NCBI GenBank assembly: GCA_025936615.1 | Contig: JAICSZ010000070.1 | Location: 1-8,234, forward strand | Origin: Pedococcus sp. | Lineage (GTDB): Bacteria; Actinomycetota; Actinomycetes; Actinomycetales; Dermatophilaceae | Direction: 5' to 3' | DNA length: 8,234 nt | Notes under the pieces: generated by a model | Databases searched by the model: none | Told to the model about the DNA's origin: nothing | Seen by the model: only the letters and a program-made list of their open reading frames with translations | Program-made: the position numbers and the translations under genes | In this document: in pieces, positions 6,241 to 8,234 of the stretch | How the letters are laid out: each line of letters begins with the position of its first letter | Position numbering within the stretch: position 1 is the first letter of the stretch

Positions 6241-6906
6241 GTGGACAGTACTGACGGCCGCAGCACCCGCTGGGAGGAGCACCGCACCACCCGGCGCCGT
6301 GAGCTCGTCGAGGCGACGCTGCGGGCGATCCGCAAGCACGGGGCCGCGGTGGGCATGGACGAGATCGCCGCCACCGCGGGCACGTCCAAGACCGTCTTCT
6401 ACCGCCACTTCACCGACCGCGACGGGTTGTATGCCGCGGTGTCGGCGAGCGTCGACGCCCTGATCCTGCGCGACCTGGGCCAGGCCGTGGGCGCCGCGGG
6501 CGGCGACCTGCTCACCGTGGAGTCCTCCCCCCGCTCGCTGGTCGCCGGGGCGATCGACGCGTACCTGCGGCTCGTCGAGAAGGACCCCGAGGTGTACCGC
6601 TTCGTGGTCAACGCGCCGCTGCTGGACTCCCGCACCGAGGGTGACCCCGCAGGGCTGGTCACCGGCCACATCGCCGAGCAGATGAGCGCGCTGGTCGCCG
6701 CCGCCCTCGATGCCGCCGGTCGAGACACAGCGCCAGCCGCCGTCTGGGGTGCGGGCCTGGTCGGCATGGTGCGTGCCGCCGCCGACCGGTGGCTGGCACG
6801 GCCCGGGGTGATGACCCGCCCACAGCTCACCGAGCACCTCACCGACCTCGCCTGGGGCGGGTTGTCCCGCGCCTGGGGAGAAGCCACCACCGAGGAGACG
6901 CGATGA
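6241..6906 (+). CDS. TetR/AcrR family transcriptional regulator
   Basis: 221 residues, typical TetR length. The N-terminal DNA-binding domain covers about 15-65; the helix-turn-helix is MDEIAATAGTSKTVFYRHF (39-57), with recognition helix about 48-56, ending in the usual F-x-D-R-D-G-L-Y. The rest (about 66-215) is an all-alpha ligand and dimer domain with no recognisable ligand signature. As the gene lies between the two halves of an acyl-CoA module and beside a perfect inverted repeat, it most likely represses both divergent units and is released by an acyl-CoA or related ligand; the ligand is inference. GTG 6241 is used because it is the only start just ahead of the DNA-binding domain. No Shine-Dalgarno precedes it and a -10-like TACCGT ends 8 bases upstream, so translation is probably leaderless. 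Its TGA overlaps the next start as ATGA. Confidence 0.95.
   Translation: MDSTDGRSTRWEEHRTTRRRELVEATLRAIRKHGAAVGMDEIAATAGTSKTVFYRHFTDRDGLYAAVSASVDALILRDLGQAVGAAGGDLLTVESSPRSLVAGAIDAYLRLVEKDPEVYRFVVNAPLLDSRTEGDPAGLVTGHIAEQMSALVAAALDAAGRDTAPAAVWGAGLVGMVRAAADRWLARPGVMTRPQLTEHLTDLAWGGLSRAWGEATTEETR
6892..6897 (+). promoter_or_regulatory. Strong ribosome binding site for the acyl-CoA oxidase gene
   Basis: GAGGAG lies 5 bases before ATG 6903, inside the end of tetR. Together with the ATGA overlap it fixes the start of the flavoenzyme gene and lets it be translated both independently and by coupling with tetR, which itself lacks such a site. Confidence 0.8.
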
Positions 6907-8234
6907 CCGACCTGAGCACCGCCCTGCGCCACACGCTCGACGGCCGCTGGGCCGCAGTACGCGAGCAGATCCGCGGCGAGTTCGAACCCGAGCGGTTCGC
7001 TCCCCCGTCCCACGAGCTCACCATGGAGGAGTACCGCGAACGGGTCGCCGGGCAGGTCCAGCTCATCGCTGAGTCCGGCCACCCCGCCCGCGGTTTCCCG
7101 GAGTCGATGGGCGGCAACGGCGACCTCGGTGGCTCGGTCACCGCCTTCGAGATGCTCGGGCACGCCGACCTGTCGGTCATGGTCAAGGCGGGCGTGCACT
7201 GGGGGCTCTTCGGCGGCGCAGTGGCGAACCTCGGCACCCAGCCGCACCACGCGGCATACCTGCCGTCCATCATCGACGGCACGCTGCCCGGCTGCTTCGC
7301 GATGACCGAGACCGGTCACGGCTCCGACGTGCAATCGCTCGGCACGACGGCGACCTACGACCCGGACACCGACGAGCTCGTGGTGCACACGCAGACGCCG
7401 GCCGCCCGCAAGGACTACATCGGCAACGCCGCCCGCGACGGCCGCATGGCGGCCGTCTTCGCCCAGCTGGTCACCGGTGGCGAGTCGCACGGGGTCCACT
7501 GCGTGCTCGTGCCGATCCGTGCCGAGGACGGCAGTGCCCTGCCCGGCGTCACCATCGGCGACTGCGGTGCCAAGGCCGGCCTCGGCGGGGTGGACAACGG
7601 CCGGCTCACCTTCGACCAGGTGCGCGTGCCGCGCGCCAACCTGCTGAACCGCTACGGCGACCTCGACGCGACGGGTGCGTACACCTCGCCCATCGAGAAC
7701 CCGACCCGCCGCTTCTTCACCATGCTCGGGACCCTGGTGCGCGGACGGGTCAGCGTGGCGGGCGCGGCGGGTGCCGCCACCCGGACGGCCCTCACCCTGG
7801 CAGTGACGTATGCCGGTCACCGCCGACAGTTCGCGCCTCCCGGTGGTGCCGAGGAGGTCCTCCTGCTCGACTACCGCGCGCACCAGCGCAAGCTGCTGCC
7901 CGCACTGGCGAAGACCTACGCCCTCCAGCTCGCCCAGAACCAGCTCGTGTCGCTCATGCACGACGTGCAGAGTGCAGAAACCGTCGACGAGCACGCCCAG
8001 CGCGAGCTCGAGGCACGCGCCGCCGGGATCAAGGCGGTGTCGACCGCGCACGCCACCGCGACGATCCAGACCTGTCGCGAGGCCTGCGGAGGCGCGGGGT
8101 ACCTGGCCGTGAACCGGCTGCCGATGCTCAAGGCGGACACCGACGTGTTCACGACGTTCGAGGGCGACAACACCGTCCTGCTGCAGCTCGTCGCCAAGGG
8201 CCTGCTCACCGACTACCGCGACGAGTTCGGCAGC
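6903..8234 (+). CDS. Acyl-CoA oxidase-like acyl-CoA dehydrogenase family flavoenzyme, 3'-truncated
   Basis: 444 codons are visible without a stop; the gene continues past the right edge. FAD enzyme that introduces the trans-2 double bond into acyl-CoA, the first beta-oxidation step. The central beta domain carries MTETGHGSDVQSLGTTATYD (134-153), then AQLVTGGESHGVHCVLVPIR and GDCGAKAGLGGVDNGRLTF (219-237), wording that follows peroxisomal-type acyl-CoA oxidases (ACOX) much more closely than short-chain dehydrogenases. The C-terminal region has CREACGGAGYL (391-401) and FEGDNTVLLQ (419-428), with E420 at the position of the ACOX catalytic Glu. ACOX proteins of about 630-700 residues have a further C-terminal domain, which would be outside the window. 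Whether electrons go to O2 (oxidase, H2O2) or to ETF (dehydrogenase) cannot be told from these motifs. Second gene of the tetR unit; it occupies the place of fadE5 in the mycobacterial cluster. Confidence 0.9.
   Translation, partial: MTDLSTALRHTLDGRWAAVREQIRGEFEPERFAPPSHELTMEEYRERVAGQVQLIAESGHPARGFPESMGGNGDLGGSVTAFEMLGHADLSVMVKAGVHWGLFGGAVANLGTQPHHAAYLPSIIDGTLPGCFAMTETGHGSDVQSLGTTATYDPDTDELVVHTQTPAARKDYIGNAARDGRMAAVFAQLVTGGESHGVHCVLVPIRAEDGSALPGVTIGDCGAKAGLGGVDNGRLTFDQVRVPRANLLNRYGDLDATGAYTSPIENPTRRFFTMLGTLVRGRVSVAGAAGAATRTALTLAVTYAGHRRQFAPPGGAEEVLLLDYRAHQRKLLPALAKTYALQLAQNQLVSLMHDVQSAETVDEHAQRELEARAAGIKAVSTAHATATIQTCREACGGAGYLAVNRLPMLKADTDVFTTFEGDNTVLLQLVAKGLLTDYRDEFGS

Noticed and set aside
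6246..6253. CAGTACTG 8-bp palindrome just inside tetR as a second operator
   Set aside because: Too short, lies in coding sequence and does not match the arms of the main operator.
6165..6389. N-terminal extension of the thiolase to an ATG at 6389
   Set aside because: It would cross the inverted repeat and overlap tetR; the extra residues are Ser/Arg-rich and not thiolase-like, while GTG 6164 has a good AAGGAG.
4336..7815. Recurrent GTATGC/GCATAC hexamers in several genes
   Set aside because: They arise at Tyr-Ala or Ala-Tyr codon pairs, and TAT also occurs before Arg, Thr and Val codons; the count is too small to claim a signal without genome-wide statistics.
6399..8051. 550-codon open frame on the - strand opposite tetR and the oxidase gene
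   Set aside because: Shadow of two well-supported genes, crossing their junction; low-complexity translation.

Overview
The window is very GC-rich, tightly packed DNA, with GTG starts common and GC-biased third codon positions. Gene content and protein style point to an actinomycete (Actinomycetota); a member of the Micrococcales such as an Intrasporangiaceae-like genus is my guess, not shown by the sequence. There are eight protein genes (two cut by the window ends), no RNA gene, no mobile element and no CRISPR array. No stretch over about 105 bases lacks a gene.

Left part (1-2597). Threonyl-tRNA synthetase (thrS) runs leftwards and loses its C-terminus at base 1. A 103-bp divergent intergenic region separates it from a rightward two-gene unit: a GNAT-type acetyltransferase and an NAD(P)-binding Rossmann protein of the atypical short-chain dehydrogenase (SDR) type. 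The two genes are only 2 bases apart. The Rossmann gene converges with the next operon across a 74-bp spacer (2598-2671). That spacer is almost filled by hairpins and holds three copies of the 12-mer GAACSTTCGGCG.

Right part (2672-8234). This is a fatty acyl-CoA module built around one central operator. Leftward from 6164 runs a coupled operon: a thiolase (FadA2-like), then a high-molecular-weight FabG (FabG4-like), then a MaoC double-hotdog hydratase (HtdX-like). Rightward from 6241 run a TetR regulator and an acyl-CoA oxidase/dehydrogenase-family flavoenzyme that overlap by ATGA; the latter runs off the right end. Between the two arms lies a perfect 16-bp inverted repeat with a 5-nt spacer. 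It carries an outward-facing TACCGT hexamer (actinobacterial -10 type) in each arm, so TetR probably silences both directions and itself.

Together the four enzymes cover all four chemical steps of a beta-oxidation turn: flavin oxidation, hydration, 3-hydroxy/3-keto interconversion and thiolysis. The hydratase and reductase belong to families that normally handle (R)-3-hydroxyacyl thioesters, rather than the (S)-specific FadB type. The set recalls the Mycobacterium tuberculosis Rv0241c-Rv0244c neighbourhood (htdX, fabG4, fadA2, fadE5), but it has a different strand layout, a TetR gene at the centre and an oxidase-like first enzyme. Whether it degrades or elongates acyl chains cannot be decided from sequence alone.
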